NCBI RefSeq assembly: GCF_030687495.1
Contig: NZ_CP117435.1
Span: 4,158,501 to 4,222,500, forward strand
Length of the DNA: 64,000 nucleotides
Source of the DNA: Pseudomonas sp. FP453
GTDB lineage: Bacteria; Pseudomonadota; Gammaproteobacteria; Pseudomonadales; Pseudomonadaceae
Direction of reading: 5' to 3'
A program made the translations under genes and the position numbers. The notes below the pieces were generated by a model. The model was not told the DNA's origin. It did no database searches and was given only the letters and a program-made list of their open reading frames with translations. Of the stretch, positions 26,356-35,019 are shown piece by piece; the stretch's first letter is position 1, and each line of letters begins with the position of its first letter.

Positions 26356-27615
26356 ATGAAGTTGCCGTTTTCCGCCGCTGCCCTAGCCGCCACCCTGCTG
26401 CTGCCCACCCTCAGCCACGCCGCCGATGCCGCGTTGACCGACACGCTCAAGGCTTTCACCCGCTGCGATGCGAGTTTCTTCAGCAGCCTGAACACTCACC
26501 GTGACGCCTGGCAGGCCTACGCGCCGCTCAAGCAGGAAAAAACCTTCACCTGGATCGCGGTCAGAAACCGTACCGATCACAAGGCCAGCTTGGTGCCGAT
26601 CAGCGCGCCGCCCATCGCCGGCTTGAAGCTGTTGTCTTATTACGACGAAGTCACCGACCTCGGACCGCTGGGACTGTTTTATTACTGGGGCTTTATTGTC
26701 GACGGCGGTGTGAACGAGGTCGCCCAGCGCCTCGCGCCGCTGCTGGAGCAACCCGGCGCGCTGCAAAAAGGCGACGGGGAATACACCCGCAGCGAACTCA
26801 AGGTGGGCGAAGGCTGGCAGTTGATCAAACCGCAGCCGGGCAAGGCACCGGGGATACGCCAGGTGGAACGGGTTCTGATCGTCGAGCCGGAGGGCAAGCA
26901 AGGCACGCAGTCGCGGGTGAGTTGTTCGGTACAGGGTGGCGTCAACGCCGGGCTGCTGGCGCGGTTGCGGCCGGACATCGCGCCGGTGGATTACCCGCGC
27001 ACGCAAGCCGAAACGAATATCGGCGATGTCGAGGTGCCGGCCAACGTGCTCCAGCAGCTTGGCGCACCGCTGCTGCAACCGAAATTCAAGACGCTGAGCT
27101 ACACCTACCTGTCGAAGAAAGGCGACGGCAGCAAGGACCTGCCGACGTCGGTCACGTTCAAGGCCGAGGGTGGTTTGCTGGTGAAGAACGAGGTCTATGG
27201 CCAGACCTTCAACGTTGATCGCCTGACCCAAGCAGACCTGATCCAGCTGAAATCAAAAATGAACGGCGTCGGCGATGGCCGCGTGCTGCAAACCCGGGAA
27301 GCCGAGCTGCACGTGCCGGCCAGCTGGACGCCGGGCCAGACGCTGACGGCTCGATTGCACATGGTCAACCTGCCCGCCCGGCCCACCGACAAGCCCATCG
27401 AAACGTCGTTGACCTGCACGATTGGCGCACGCATTCCGGCACGCCAGGTGTTTGCCGCGTTGACGGGCGACGCGATCAAACTGGCCTGCGACCAGGGCGA
27501 CTACAAGACCTCACGCGTATTTATCGAAGACCTGGGCATTGCCCTGACATTGGAATCGACGTCGAGCCAGACGCATTATGTGAACCAATACACGGCGTTT
27601 GACGTGGTGCGTTAA
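26356..27615 (+). CDS. Exported protein of unknown function, 419 residues
   Basis: Signal peptide MKLPFSAAALAATLLLPTLS ending HAA, then a mature ~395-residue protein. Two regions look like repeated modules: LSYYDEVTDLGPLGLFYYWG (~95) and a C-terminal half with VDRLTQADLIQLKSKMNGVG and DGRVLQTREAELHVPASW (~295-325). Cysteines are few. I recognise no catalytic motif. It lies between a small hypothetical gene and a flavin amine oxidase gene on the same strand, 42 bases before the latter. Confidence 0.7.
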   Translation: MKLPFSAAALAATLLLPTLSHAADAALTDTLKAFTRCDASFFSSLNTHRDAWQAYAPLKQEKTFTWIAVRNRTDHKASLVPISAPPIAGLKLLSYYDEVTDLGPLGLFYYWGFIVDGGVNEVAQRLAPLLEQPGALQKGDGEYTRSELKVGEGWQLIKPQPGKAPGIRQVERVLIVEPEGKQGTQSRVSCSVQGGVNAGLLARLRPDIAPVDYPRTQAETNIGDVEVPANVLQQLGAPLLQPKFKTLSYTYLSKKGDGSKDLPTSVTFKAEGGLLVKNEVYGQTFNVDRLTQADLIQLKSKMNGVGDGRVLQTREAELHVPASWTPGQTLTARLHMVNLPARPTDKPIETSLTCTIGARIPARQVFAALTGDAIKLACDQGDYKTSRVFIEDLGIALTLESTSSQTHYVNQYTAFDVVR

Positions 27616-27657
27616 CCGGCCGTTTTCTCAACCCAGCCTCTGAAGCGAGTATCAACC

Positions 27658-28821
27658 TTGGAACGATATGAAGCGCTGGTCATCGGCCTTGGCGCCATGG
27701 GTGCCGCCACGGTGTACCAACTGGCCAAAGCCGGGGCAAAGGTCGCCGGCATCGACCGTCACCATCCGCCCCACACGCTGGGCTCAAGCCATGGCGACAC
27801 GCGCATCACCCGCCTGTCGGTGGGCGAAGGCGCGCAGTACGTGCCGATCGTGCGTCGCTCACATCGCATCTGGCGCGAGCTGGAGACGTTGTCCGGGGAG
27901 GCCTTGTTCGAGCAGTCCGGGCTGTTGGTGCTGACGTCCCACGCGGATTTCGACCCCAGCGATGCCAACGACTTCACCCTGCGCACCCTTGGCCTGGCGC
28001 AAACCTACGGGATCGCCCACGAGGTGCTGGACGCCACGCAGATCCGCCAGCGCTTCCCGCAATTTGCCCAGGTCACGGACAACGCCATCGGCTACTACGA
28101 GCCCGAAGGCGGTTTTGTAAGGCCTGAGCGCTGCATCGACGTGCAACTGCGGCTGGCCGAGCAACACGGGGCAACGCTGTACAAGGGCGAGACCGTGACC
28201 GATATCCGCTCGGATGCGCACGGCGTCACGGTGACCACCGACCAGCGCACCTTGCAGGCCGACAAGCTGGTGGTGAGTGCGGGCAACTGGGCCGGCGGTT
28301 TGCTCGGTGCGCCGTTTGACCGGCTGCTCAGCGTGTATCGCCAGCAGTTGTTCTGGTTCGCAACCGAGCCCGACGCGCAGCTGGTGGGGGCGTCGCCGAC
28401 GTTTATCCTCACCCATGGCCAGGACCAGACCAACTATGGTTTCCCGGCCTTGCCTGGCGAGGGCAGCTTGAAGGTGGCTACGGCGCAGTATCACACCGCT
28501 TCGACGCCCGAGACCCTGGACCGCAGCGTCTCGCCCGCGCAAGCGCGCGAGATGTATGAGCAACAGGTGCAAGGGCGCATTGCCGGGCTTACGGCGGAGG
28601 TGGTCAAGGCGGCGGTGTGCGCCTACACGGTGACGCCAGATCATCACTTCATCATCGACGCGCACCCGACATTGCAGCACACACTGGTGGTGTCGCCCTG
28701 CTCGGGGCATGGCTTCAAGCATTCGGCGGCGCTGGGCGAGGCGTTTGCGCAGTGGTGCATGCGCGGGGAGAGTGAGCTGGATTTATCGTCGTTTTCGTTG
28801 CAGCGTTTCGACGATCAATAA
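27658..28821 (+). CDS. solA: N-methyl-L-tryptophan oxidase / monomeric sarcosine oxidase family flavoenzyme
   Basis: Oxidatively demethylates N-methyl amino acids with covalent FAD, releasing formaldehyde and H2O2. The 387-residue product has the dinucleotide fold VIGLGAMGAATVYQLAKAG (~8-26), the family motif LGSSHGDTRITRLSVGEG (~42-59), and the C-terminal covalent-FAD segment with C in SPCSGHGFKHS (~347-357). Length fits SolA (372-390). Translation appears to start at TTG 27658 because the Rossmann strand follows at once. Sarcosine or another N-methyl substrate is equally possible. Confidence 0.85.
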   Translation: MERYEALVIGLGAMGAATVYQLAKAGAKVAGIDRHHPPHTLGSSHGDTRITRLSVGEGAQYVPIVRRSHRIWRELETLSGEALFEQSGLLVLTSHADFDPSDANDFTLRTLGLAQTYGIAHEVLDATQIRQRFPQFAQVTDNAIGYYEPEGGFVRPERCIDVQLRLAEQHGATLYKGETVTDIRSDAHGVTVTTDQRTLQADKLVVSAGNWAGGLLGAPFDRLLSVYRQQLFWFATEPDAQLVGASPTFILTHGQDQTNYGFPALPGEGSLKVATAQYHTASTPETLDRSVSPAQAREMYEQQVQGRIAGLTAEVVKAAVCAYTVTPDHHFIIDAHPTLQHTLVVSPCSGHGFKHSAALGEAFAQWCMRGESELDLSSFSLQRFDDQ

Positions 28822-28859
28822 GTGCGGGGAATGGGGGCACATTTGCCCCCTGAACCGCC

Positions 28860-29486
28860 TTACTTGGCGAACGCGTACTCGCCGCCCTGCTCCACCGCTT
28901 TGCGATAAGCCGGCCGCGCCTGGAATTTCTGCACCCAGGCGGCCAGGTTCGGATACGCCGGCAACTTGCCCTGGGCCCCGGCGACTTCGCCGATAAAGCT
29001 CATCTGGATATCCGCACCGCTCAACTCATCTCCCACCAGATAGGGCGTGCGCCCCAGCACGTCGTTGAGGTAGCCCAGGTAGTTGGCCACTTCCGACTCG
29101 ATCCGCGGATGCAACGGCGCACCCGCTTCGCCCAGGCGGCCGACGTAGAGGTTGAGCATCAACGGCAGCATGGCCGAGCCTTCGGCGAAGTGCAGCCATT
29201 GCACGTACTTATCGTAAGTGGCGGTGGCCGGGTCCGGTTGCAGGCGACCTGCGCCATGGCGGCGGATCAGGTAATCGATGATCGCCGCGGACTCGATCAG
29301 CACCTGGCCGCCGTCCTCAATCACCGGGGACTTGCCCAGCGGGTGGATGGCTTTGAGCTCAGGCGGGGCGAGGTTGGTTTTCGGGTCGCGCTGGTAGCGC
29401 TTGATCTGGTACGGCAGGCCGAGTTCTTCGAGCAGCCAGAGGATACGTTGCGAGCGGGAATTGTTGAGGTGGTGGACGGTGATCAT
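28860..29486 (-). CDS. Glutathione S-transferase family protein
   Basis: A 208-residue cytosolic GST with an N-terminal thioredoxin-like domain (MITVHHLNNSRSQRILWLLE; SRSQR holds the likely catalytic serine), the cis-proline HPLGKSPVIEDGG (~49) and the ESAAIIDYL glutathione contact (~66), then an all-helical C-terminal domain (~90-208) with SGADIQMSF, the N-capping box. The start pattern is of the beta/theta-like bacterial group. Substrate not predictable. Confidence 0.9.
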   Translation of the reverse strand: MITVHHLNNSRSQRILWLLEELGLPYQIKRYQRDPKTNLAPPELKAIHPLGKSPVIEDGGQVLIESAAIIDYLIRRHGAGRLQPDPATATYDKYVQWLHFAEGSAMLPLMLNLYVGRLGEAGAPLHPRIESEVANYLGYLNDVLGRTPYLVGDELSGADIQMSFIGEVAGAQGKLPAYPNLAAWVQKFQARPAYRKAVEQGGEYAFAK

Positions 29487-29561
29487 GGCAGGGCTCCGCA
29501 GGGCGAATGAAAGGGAGTGCAGCAGGAGACTACGCTATCTGCCAGCCATTGAAGATCTAAA

Positions 29562-30386
29562 TGTGGGAGCTGGCTTGTGTGGGAGCTGGCTTGCCTGCGA
29601 TAGCGCCGTATCAGGCGACATCTTTGTCAGCAGTGCTGCCGCCATCGCAGGCAAGCCAGCTCCCACAGGGAATCACGCCAGCCGGAATCGCGCGGTGTTG
29701 TCACTTAGGGCCCGGCTGCCCTTGCACAAGGTATCTGAACAACGAAGATCAAAATGTGGGAGCTGGCTTGCCTGCGATAGCGCCGTATCAGGCGACATCT
29801 TTGTCAGCAATGCTGCCGCCATCGCAGGCAAGCCAGCTCCCACAGGGAATCACGCCAGCCGGAATCGCGCCGTGTTGTCACTCAACGCCTGGCTGCCCTT
29901 GCACAAGGTATCTGAACAACGAAGATCAAAATGTGGGAGCTGGCTTGCCTGCGAAAGCGCCGGGTCAGGCGACAGCTTTATCAGCAATGCTGCCGCCATC
30001 GCAGGCAAGCCAGCTCCCACAGGGAATCACACCAGCCGGAATCGCGCGGTGTTGTCACTCAACGCCTGGCTGCCCTTGCACAAGGTATCTGAACAACGAA
30101 GATCAAAATGTGGGAGCTGGCTTGCCTGCGATAGCGCCGTATCAGGCGACATCTTTGTCAGCAGTGCTGCCGCCATCGCAGGCAAGCCAGCTCCCACAGG
30201 GAATCACACCAGCCGGAATCGCGCGGTGTTGTCACTCAACGCCTGGCTGCCCTTGCACAAGGTATCTGAACAACGAAGATCAAAATGTGGGAGCTGGCTT
30301 GCCTGCGATAGCGCCGTATCAGGCGACATCTTTGTCAGCAGTGCTGCCGCCATCGCAGGCAAGCCAGCTCCCACAGGGAATCACGC
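29562..30386. repeat. Five-unit tandem array of 177 bp: REPIN plus a copied chemoreceptor gene end
   Basis: REPINs begin at 29578, 29755, 29932, 30109 and 30286, exactly 177 bases apart. Each unit holds an inverted REP pair (~100 bases), then about 57 bases that match the last codons of the neighbouring chemoreceptor gene, then CTGAACAACGAAGATCAAAA. The first copied tail has diverged (CACTTAGGGCCC). A truncated REP head at 29562 precedes the array. Long open frames through it are artefacts of the repeat. Confidence 0.93.
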
Positions 30387-32438
30387 CAGCCGGAATCGCG
30401 CGGTGTTGTCACTCAACGCCTGGCTGCCCTTGCTCAAGGTATCCGCCGCACGGTTCACCGCTCGCGCACCATCAAGCAAACGCCCCGCCGCCTGGTCCAC
30501 TTGCTGGATATTGCCGCTCACTTCGTCCGCCGTCGCGGCCTGTTCTTCAACGGCCGTGGCGATCTGCGCCAGGGTGTCGGTGACGTTCTGCACTGCGCCG
30601 GCGATCTCGCCCAGGCGGGTGCCGAGCCCGGTGACCGACGCCGCGTCCGTCAGCGCTTGTTCGCACGCGGCGCCCATCAGGGTGACCGCCTGGCTCACCG
30701 TCGCGCGCAGGCTGTCCACCGTGCCGGCGATCTGTGCGGTGGAGGCCTGGGTGCGTTGCGACAGGCTGCGCACTTCGTCCGCCACCACGGCGAAGCCACG
30801 CCCCTGTTCGCCGGCGCGGGCGGCTTCGATGGCCGCGTTGAGCGCCAGCAGGTTGGTCTGTTCGGCGATGCCGCGAATGGTGTCCACCACCGATTGAATC
30901 TGCTGGCCCTGCTGACTGACTTGCTCCAGGGCGTTGGCGGTGTCGGTCAGGCGCCCGTTGAGTTGCTGGATGCTCGCCGTGGTGCGCTGGCTGTCGCGGC
31001 TGCTGTCTTCGGCGATGCGCCGGGTCTGCTGCGCGCTGCCCGACGCTTGTTCGCAACTGCGGGCGACGCCCAGGGACGTCGCGGCCAGTTGGGTGGCAGC
31101 GGCGGCAATCTGGCTGATTTGTTGTTGCTGGTCTTCGACTTCGTTGAGGGTGCTGCCCGATTGCGCATTGAGGGTGAGCACCGCCGAGCCCAGCTGCTGC
31201 GTCTCGTGATTGACCCCCAGCAAGCTGGTGCGCAACTGCACCACGGCGACGTTCAGCGCGGTGCTGATGGCCGCCAGTTCGTCACGCCCTTGCACCGCCA
31301 CTTCCACACAGAGGTTGCCGTCACGCAGCGACTCCGCCAGCGTGGTGATGCCACTGGCGCTGCGGCGGATCGAGGCTTGCAGGCACATGAACAGGTACAG
31401 CGCCGCCAGCGCCAGCAGGCTGAACGTCGCCGCCACGGGCACGATCTGCTGGAGGGAACGATCGTGGTAGTGGCCGAGGCGCGCGTCCAGGGTCCTCAGC
31501 GACTGGTTGCGCAGCGCGCCCAGGCTGCCAAGCATGGCATCGACACTGCCTTCGAAGGCCGCCGTGTCGAGCTTGATGGTGCCGCCGAACACCCCGTCGT
31601 CGAGGACGTTGAGCTGGTTATCGAGGGTTTGCAGGCTGTTGTCATACTGCGCGGTCCACGCCTCCATGCCCGCGTACTGCTTGGCCTTGAGCGACGCGGC
31701 GGCCTTGACCAACTGCTCGCGCGCATCGCCGATGCGCCCGCGCAGATCGCGCATCTGCAAGCGGCTTTGCAAGGTGAACTGCCCGGACGCGATGGACGAT
31801 TGCCCCACACTGGCCATGCGCCCGACACGCTCGATCAGGTCGGGGGTGTGCTGGGTGGAAATCTGCATCAGCAGGTAGGTTTCCAGCCAGGGATCGAGGA
31901 TCAGACCGGTGTCCAGGGTCACCTGCTCACGCAGGGTCTGCATGGCGGTCAGGGCCGCGGTGAAGCGGTCATAGCCGTCCGGCCACCAGCCCACGGTGCG
32001 CAGGGATTGGGAGTCCATGCCCTTGATCGCGGCCTGCAAGGTCTCGAAGCGGGCGAGGATCTCGGCGCTGGCGTGCTGGGCCTTCAGTGATTCGCCCAGG
32101 GTTTGCAGGCTTTGCAACAGCAGCGGGTAATTGGCATCGACCTTGTCCATCGCCGCCTTCGCCGCCGGCGTCGGCGCATGCAGGATGTCGGCGGCTTTCC
32201 AGCGCGCGGCCAGGTTGCGCTGGGCGGTCAATTGGCCGTCCAGTGCATCCAGGGCCAGCAGTTGGCGAACGCCGGACTGCTCGCTGGAGATCACCGCCAG
32301 TTTGGCGCGATAGTCCTGCCCGATCATCCACAGGCTGCCGGCCAGGGGCAGCATGAACAGGAGGAACAGGATCTGGAACTTGCGCGCAAAACCAAAACGG
32401 CCGAGCAGGCGGATACCGGGTGATAAAAGGCTGTGCAT
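30381..32438 (-). CDS. Methyl-accepting chemotaxis protein
   Basis: Inner-membrane chemoreceptor, 685 residues from the ATG at 32438 ([20 protein letters not shown]). TM1 spans ~21-39 ([14 protein letters not shown]), a long helical periplasmic domain runs to ~325, TM2 is ~330-350 ([15 protein letters not shown]), followed by HAMP-like sequence and the signalling domain with the hairpin tip in [20 protein letters not shown] (~560). The ligand is unknown. The last ~20 codons are the source of the four copied tails in the array at 29562-30386. The longer in-frame start at 32507 lacks support. Confidence 0.9.
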   Translation of the reverse strand: MHSLLSPGIRLLGRFGFARKFQILFLLFMLPLAGSLWMIGQDYRAKLAVISSEQSGVRQLLALDALDGQLTAQRNLAARWKAADILHAPTPAAKAAMDKVDANYPLLLQSLQTLGESLKAQHASAEILARFETLQAAIKGMDSQSLRTVGWWPDGYDRFTAALTAMQTLREQVTLDTGLILDPWLETYLLMQISTQHTPDLIERVGRMASVGQSSIASGQFTLQSRLQMRDLRGRIGDAREQLVKAAASLKAKQYAGMEAWTAQYDNSLQTLDNQLNVLDDGVFGGTIKLDTAAFEGSVDAMLGSLGALRNQSLRTLDARLGHYHDRSLQQIVPVAATFSLLALAALYLFMCLQASIRRSASGITTLAESLRDGNLCVEVAVQGRDELAAISTALNVAVVQLRTSLLGVNHETQQLGSAVLTLNAQSGSTLNEVEDQQQQISQIAAAATQLAATSLGVARSCEQASGSAQQTRRIAEDSSRDSQRTTASIQQLNGRLTDTANALEQVSQQGQQIQSVVDTIRGIAEQTNLLALNAAIEAARAGEQGRGFAVVADEVRSLSQRTQASTAQIAGTVDSLRATVSQAVTLMGAACEQALTDAASVTGLGTRLGEIAGAVQNVTDTLAQIATAVEEQAATADEVSGNIQQVDQAAGRLLDGARAVNRAADTLSKGSQALSDNTARFRLA

Positions 32439-32752
32439 GTCCGACCACTCCCCAAAAACGACCCAGGCGGTGCACCGCTGGGCGAAGCCTTGAATGACTA
32501 ACGGCAAAACGCCATGTCATTGATTAGCTTGGCTCTAGCAAGATACGGGCCGATGGCAGGACGTAGGAAACAGGCGGGGTGGCACGCGAAAAGTGCACGC
32601 ACCGTGCGCGAAAATGGGGCAAAAGCACTCAGCGTCCAGGGCGCACCTGTAACTATTGGCGCATGGCGCGCCTACAGCGGAATCACTTCCTGCTGATCAC
32701 GCCTTTTGCACCCGCTCAGACTGAAATCTCCTAACACCACTGGAGATTCATC
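32439..32752. other. Gap of 314 bases without a gene
   Basis: The region between the chemoreceptor start and the M35-like peptidase gene must hold two divergent promoters. I see no clear boxes, operator or repeat. Short open frames here do not look coding. Confidence 0.5.
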
Positions 32753-33265
32753 ATGCCTCGCAAACTCAACGATTCTGAAAAAAGAACCTTCCGTGCAGCG
32801 CGCTATGCCGCGCTGCGTTCACTCGAATACACCATCGGGCGTTTGAACGATGGTGACGCCACCGTTGCACGCGTCTGGATGGGCGTCAGTAAACCTCAAA
32901 ATCTGAAAATTCTAGCCCAACGACTGGGCGTGATTTTCGAAGCGTTGCAAGGTATCCACCAAGACCAGATCACGTACGATCCAAACATGGAGGACTATGC
33001 CGAAGTCGACGTAGACGACAGAGCGCACAACATACTGTTGGGACGGGCCTTCTTCACGACCGAGACGTACGGCAATGACTCGCGTGCGAGTACGCTAATC
33101 CATGAAGTCAGCCATTTTAGGGATGTGCAGAACACCGACGACCACGCCTGCGGAGCGGAAGAGTGCTTACGTCTGGTGGAGCAGGCCAAGGAAAAAGACG
33201 GGAACCTGTACAAGGTTCTCACCAACGCGGAAAACTGGGAGAACCTGGTGAGCAACAGCTATTGA
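32753..33265 (+). CDS. M35-like (aspzincin) metallopeptidase, possible effector
   Basis: A 170-residue protein without signal peptide. It carries the zinc-binding helix LIHEVSHFRDV (H117, E118, H121) and downstream NTDDHACG (~127-134), which fits the third aspartate ligand region of M35 deuterolysin/lysine-specific peptidases. NILLGRAFF (~93) is the usual strand before it. Small signal-less members like this occur as toxin domains exported by other systems. The next gene encodes a secreted protein that may be its inhibitor. GGAG lies 8 bases before the ATG. The effector role is inferred. Confidence 0.75.
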   Translation: MPRKLNDSEKRTFRAARYAALRSLEYTIGRLNDGDATVARVWMGVSKPQNLKILAQRLGVIFEALQGIHQDQITYDPNMEDYAEVDVDDRAHNILLGRAFFTTETYGNDSRASTLIHEVSHFRDVQNTDDHACGAEECLRLVEQAKEKDGNLYKVLTNAENWENLVSNSY

Positions 33266-33286
33266 ACTATTGTTACGCGCTTCTGG

Positions 33287-33313
33287 AAAAGCCTGTTTTC
33301 GAACGGGCTTTTT
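33287..33313 (+). terminator. Terminator-like hairpin between peptidase and partner
   Basis: AAAGCCTGTTTTCGAACGGG followed by CTTTTT: stem GCC(T)GTT / AAC(G)GGC with a T-run, 21 bases after the peptidase stop. It may lower expression of the downstream gene or separate the two. Confidence 0.7.
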
Positions 33314-33339
33314 CATCCCCCAGGAAAAAGGAGTTGATC

Positions 33340-33804
33340 ATGGACCGTCGTTTTTTGACCGCCGCCTCACTGGCCGTACTTTATTTATTAGCCGCCCCCG
33401 CACACGCATTGAACACTGAAGAAGTTGAACCCCAGACGCTGAGAGACTATGCCGTGACACTGACTGCCCATGCCGGAAACTTTCAGTGGCAGCAGTTATG
33501 GAAAAACACACGTTCGGCCGGTTACTTCAATCAACAATCCCCCAGTCATTTCACCGTACCGATGTCGAGCGTTCCCGACATAGTGTCTGCTGCACTAACT
33601 AGAGCAACCAGTGTCAGGCCCTTTGCCGCTACTCGCGCAGCCTACCGTTATGACTTTGCAACGAACGTGGGTGTCGTCCAAAAGGTCGCTGTCACGGCAG
33701 TGTGCATCGACGTCGACTGGCGCTCCCTACCCAACGGAACTGCCGTGGATGATGCCGAGAAGATGAAAAACGTCAGTTTATTACTGGCCACACCCTGCCC
33801 ATGA
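33340..33804 (+). CDS. Exported protein, possible periplasmic partner of the M35-like peptidase
   Basis: A 154-residue protein with signal peptide MDRRFLTAASLAVLYLLAAP ending AHA, then a soluble domain with DYAVTLTAHAGNFQWQQLWK (~28-47) and paired cysteines near the end (AVCIDVDW, ATPCP). AAAAAGGAG stands 6 bases before the ATG at 33340. Its only same-strand neighbour is the peptidase 75 bases upstream, and a bidirectional terminator follows. Periplasmic location fits an immunity protein against a delivered peptidase, but I have no family match. Confidence 0.65.
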   Translation: MDRRFLTAASLAVLYLLAAPAHALNTEEVEPQTLRDYAVTLTAHAGNFQWQQLWKNTRSAGYFNQQSPSHFTVPMSSVPDIVSAALTRATSVRPFAATRAAYRYDFATNVGVVQKVAVTAVCIDVDWRSLPNGTAVDDAEKMKNVSLLLATPCP

Positions 33805-33809
33805 TGCAA

Positions 33810-33845
33810 ACAGCCACCCGAGGTTATCTCGGGTGGCTGTATCTT
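33810..33845. terminator. Bidirectional terminator
   Basis: ACAGCCACCCGAG and CTCGGGTGGCTGT form a perfect 13-base stem around GTTAT, with T-rich sequence after it on the plus strand and A/T on the other. It separates the convergent exported protein and muramidase genes. Confidence 0.9.
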
Positions 33846-33850
33846 TACTG

Positions 33851-34390
33851 TTACAGCGCACTTGCCAATAAATCCGCTTCCTTGCAACGGCGCGTGGAAT
33901 AGCGGTCACCAAAATTGCGCAAATTACTTTCAGCGGCCTTCCAGTCCCCCGCCACCACTTGCGCCCAGAACTTCGGCGTGCGGATGGCGAGGTTGCCATA
34001 TTGGAAGGCAACCGAAGCAATCACCGTCTGCATCGCTGCCGGCAAAACGTCAAACGGGCGTGCGGCCGCTTTGCTGTAGTCGCTGCTCAAGCGCGCGATA
34101 AAGGGTGCCTTGTAAGCCTCGTCAATCCTGCATGCATCGTCCGCACTGACGTTCAGCGGTAGTGTTTGCAGGCGTGCTACGGCCTTCGCACCGATCAGGC
34201 CAAGGTAAGGCGCAAGCCGCTCAGCAAGGTCTTTGGGCAGCATATCCAGGTTTTTCTGCTGCCCCAGATCAAAGCCGGTGCCGATGGTGACCCCGCTCCG
34301 ACTGTGTTCCGGGTCCGGCACATAACCGCGTGTGGCCGGCCCACCTTCGAGCCTGGCAATAAATGCCATATCAATCGAGTGACTGGACAT
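33851..34390 (-). CDS. Pesticin-like muramidase (T4-lysozyme fold)
   Basis: A 179-residue protein with no signal peptide. It starts MSSHSIDMAFIARLEGG, where E15 is the likely catalytic glutamate, then GYVPDPEHSRSGVTIGTGFD (~23-42), the pattern of the pesticin C-terminal muramidase group, which also places the catalytic Thr near residue 35-37. It should cut the glycan strands of peptidoglycan. It is divergent from a Mor-like regulator with repeated motifs between the two. Without a signal peptide, it needs an exporter, a holin or delivery into another cell; none is visible. Confidence 0.8.
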   Translation of the reverse strand: MSSHSIDMAFIARLEGGPATRGYVPDPEHSRSGVTIGTGFDLGQQKNLDMLPKDLAERLAPYLGLIGAKAVARLQTLPLNVSADDACRIDEAYKAPFIARLSSDYSKAAARPFDVLPAAMQTVIASVAFQYGNLAIRTPKFWAQVVAGDWKAAESNLRNFGDRYSTRRCKEADLLASAL

Positions 34391-34404
34391 GGATGGTTCC
34401 CTCT

Positions 34405-34491
34405 TGGTTTAGGAAACCTCAGTCGATCACTCAGGCAACATCATCTTCAGAAGGTAAAACTTCCCTACTTTCATAGGTAAAGTTTCCTACT
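34405..34491. promoter_or_regulatory. Cluster of repeated motifs between muramidase and Mor-like genes
   Basis: Two direct copies, AGGTAAAACTTCCCTACT (34452-34469) and AGGTAAAGTTTCCTACT (34475-34491), plus an inverted relative AGGTTTCCTAAACC (minus strand, about 34405-34419), and a partial ATTACTTCCTAAGC at about 34506. A further copy occurs at 34932. Placed in front of both divergent genes, they could be binding sites for the Mor-like protein or a regulator of it. Confidence 0.6.
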
Positions 34492-34553
34492 GCTTATCGA
34501 CGTTCATTACTTCCTAAGCTCTGACCAGCACTCACGCCAAGGAGGTAAGACCG

Positions 34554-34937
34554 ATGGAACCGATAGACCTGGAACACATTGATGTCCACCAACTCCCCCA
34601 CTCCCTCCAGGTGTTGGTTGCCTGTATCGGTCTGGAAGATGCTTTCCGCCTGACGTGCGTGTATGGCGGCCGCCCTAAATACATTCCAAAACAGGTTCAA
34701 CGCACTTCGTTGGCGTTGATCTTGTCAGCGGAATCACTGCAGGCGCTGATAAATGATTTCGCGGGTATTGCTCTGGAAATACCGAAGTCCGACCATTTTT
34801 TTCGGCAGATCCGTAATCAACATATTCAAATGGGTATTTCCAATGGCCTATCGCGAAGTGCATTGGCCGAGAAGTATGGGCTGAGCCTGCGGCAAATCGC
34901 CAATATCCGGCGTCAGGAAACTTGTCCTCATCGGTAA
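34554..34937 (+). CDS. Mor/C-type transcription activator family protein
   Basis: A 127-residue protein resembling phage Mu Mor. The N-terminal dimerisation part has DVHQLPHSLQVLVACIGLED (~10-29) and GGRPKYIPKQV (~38-48), and the C-terminal HTH reads NGLSRSALAEKYGLSLRQIA (~96-115). Mor and C switch on middle and late phage genes. Here no phage structural genes follow; the downstream genes encode DUF2589 proteins. AAGGAGGTAAG lies about 6 bases before the ATG, a strong ribosome site. Confidence 0.87.
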   Translation: MEPIDLEHIDVHQLPHSLQVLVACIGLEDAFRLTCVYGGRPKYIPKQVQRTSLALILSAESLQALINDFAGIALEIPKSDHFFRQIRNQHIQMGISNGLSRSALAEKYGLSLRQIANIRRQETCPHR

Positions 34938-34949
34938 TTACTTCCTACT
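34932..34949 (+). promoter_or_regulatory. Further copy of the repeated motif, before the DUF2589 genes
   Basis: CGGTAATTACTTCCTACT lies at the stop of the Mor-like gene, 71 bases before the first DUF2589 start. It matches the two copies at 34452 and 34475 in GGTAA and TTCCTACT, suggesting a common regulator. Confidence 0.55.
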
Positions 34950-35019
34950 GAATCAGAAAGTTCAGCATGGATAGATTGAAGTTGCGCACTTTCGCGCACT
35001 CACGATAAGGAAATTAGAC

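Noticed and set aside
29562..30386. CRISPR array.
   Set aside because: Units are 177 bases, nearly identical throughout including the spacer parts, contain large inverted repeats and gene-end copies; no cas genes are present.
29401..30897. Long plus-strand open frames across the repeat array (498 and 340 codons) that look like a repetitive protein.
   Set aside because: The repetition comes from the 177-bp DNA repeat; the frames run antisense to the chemoreceptor and GST genes and have no ribosome site.
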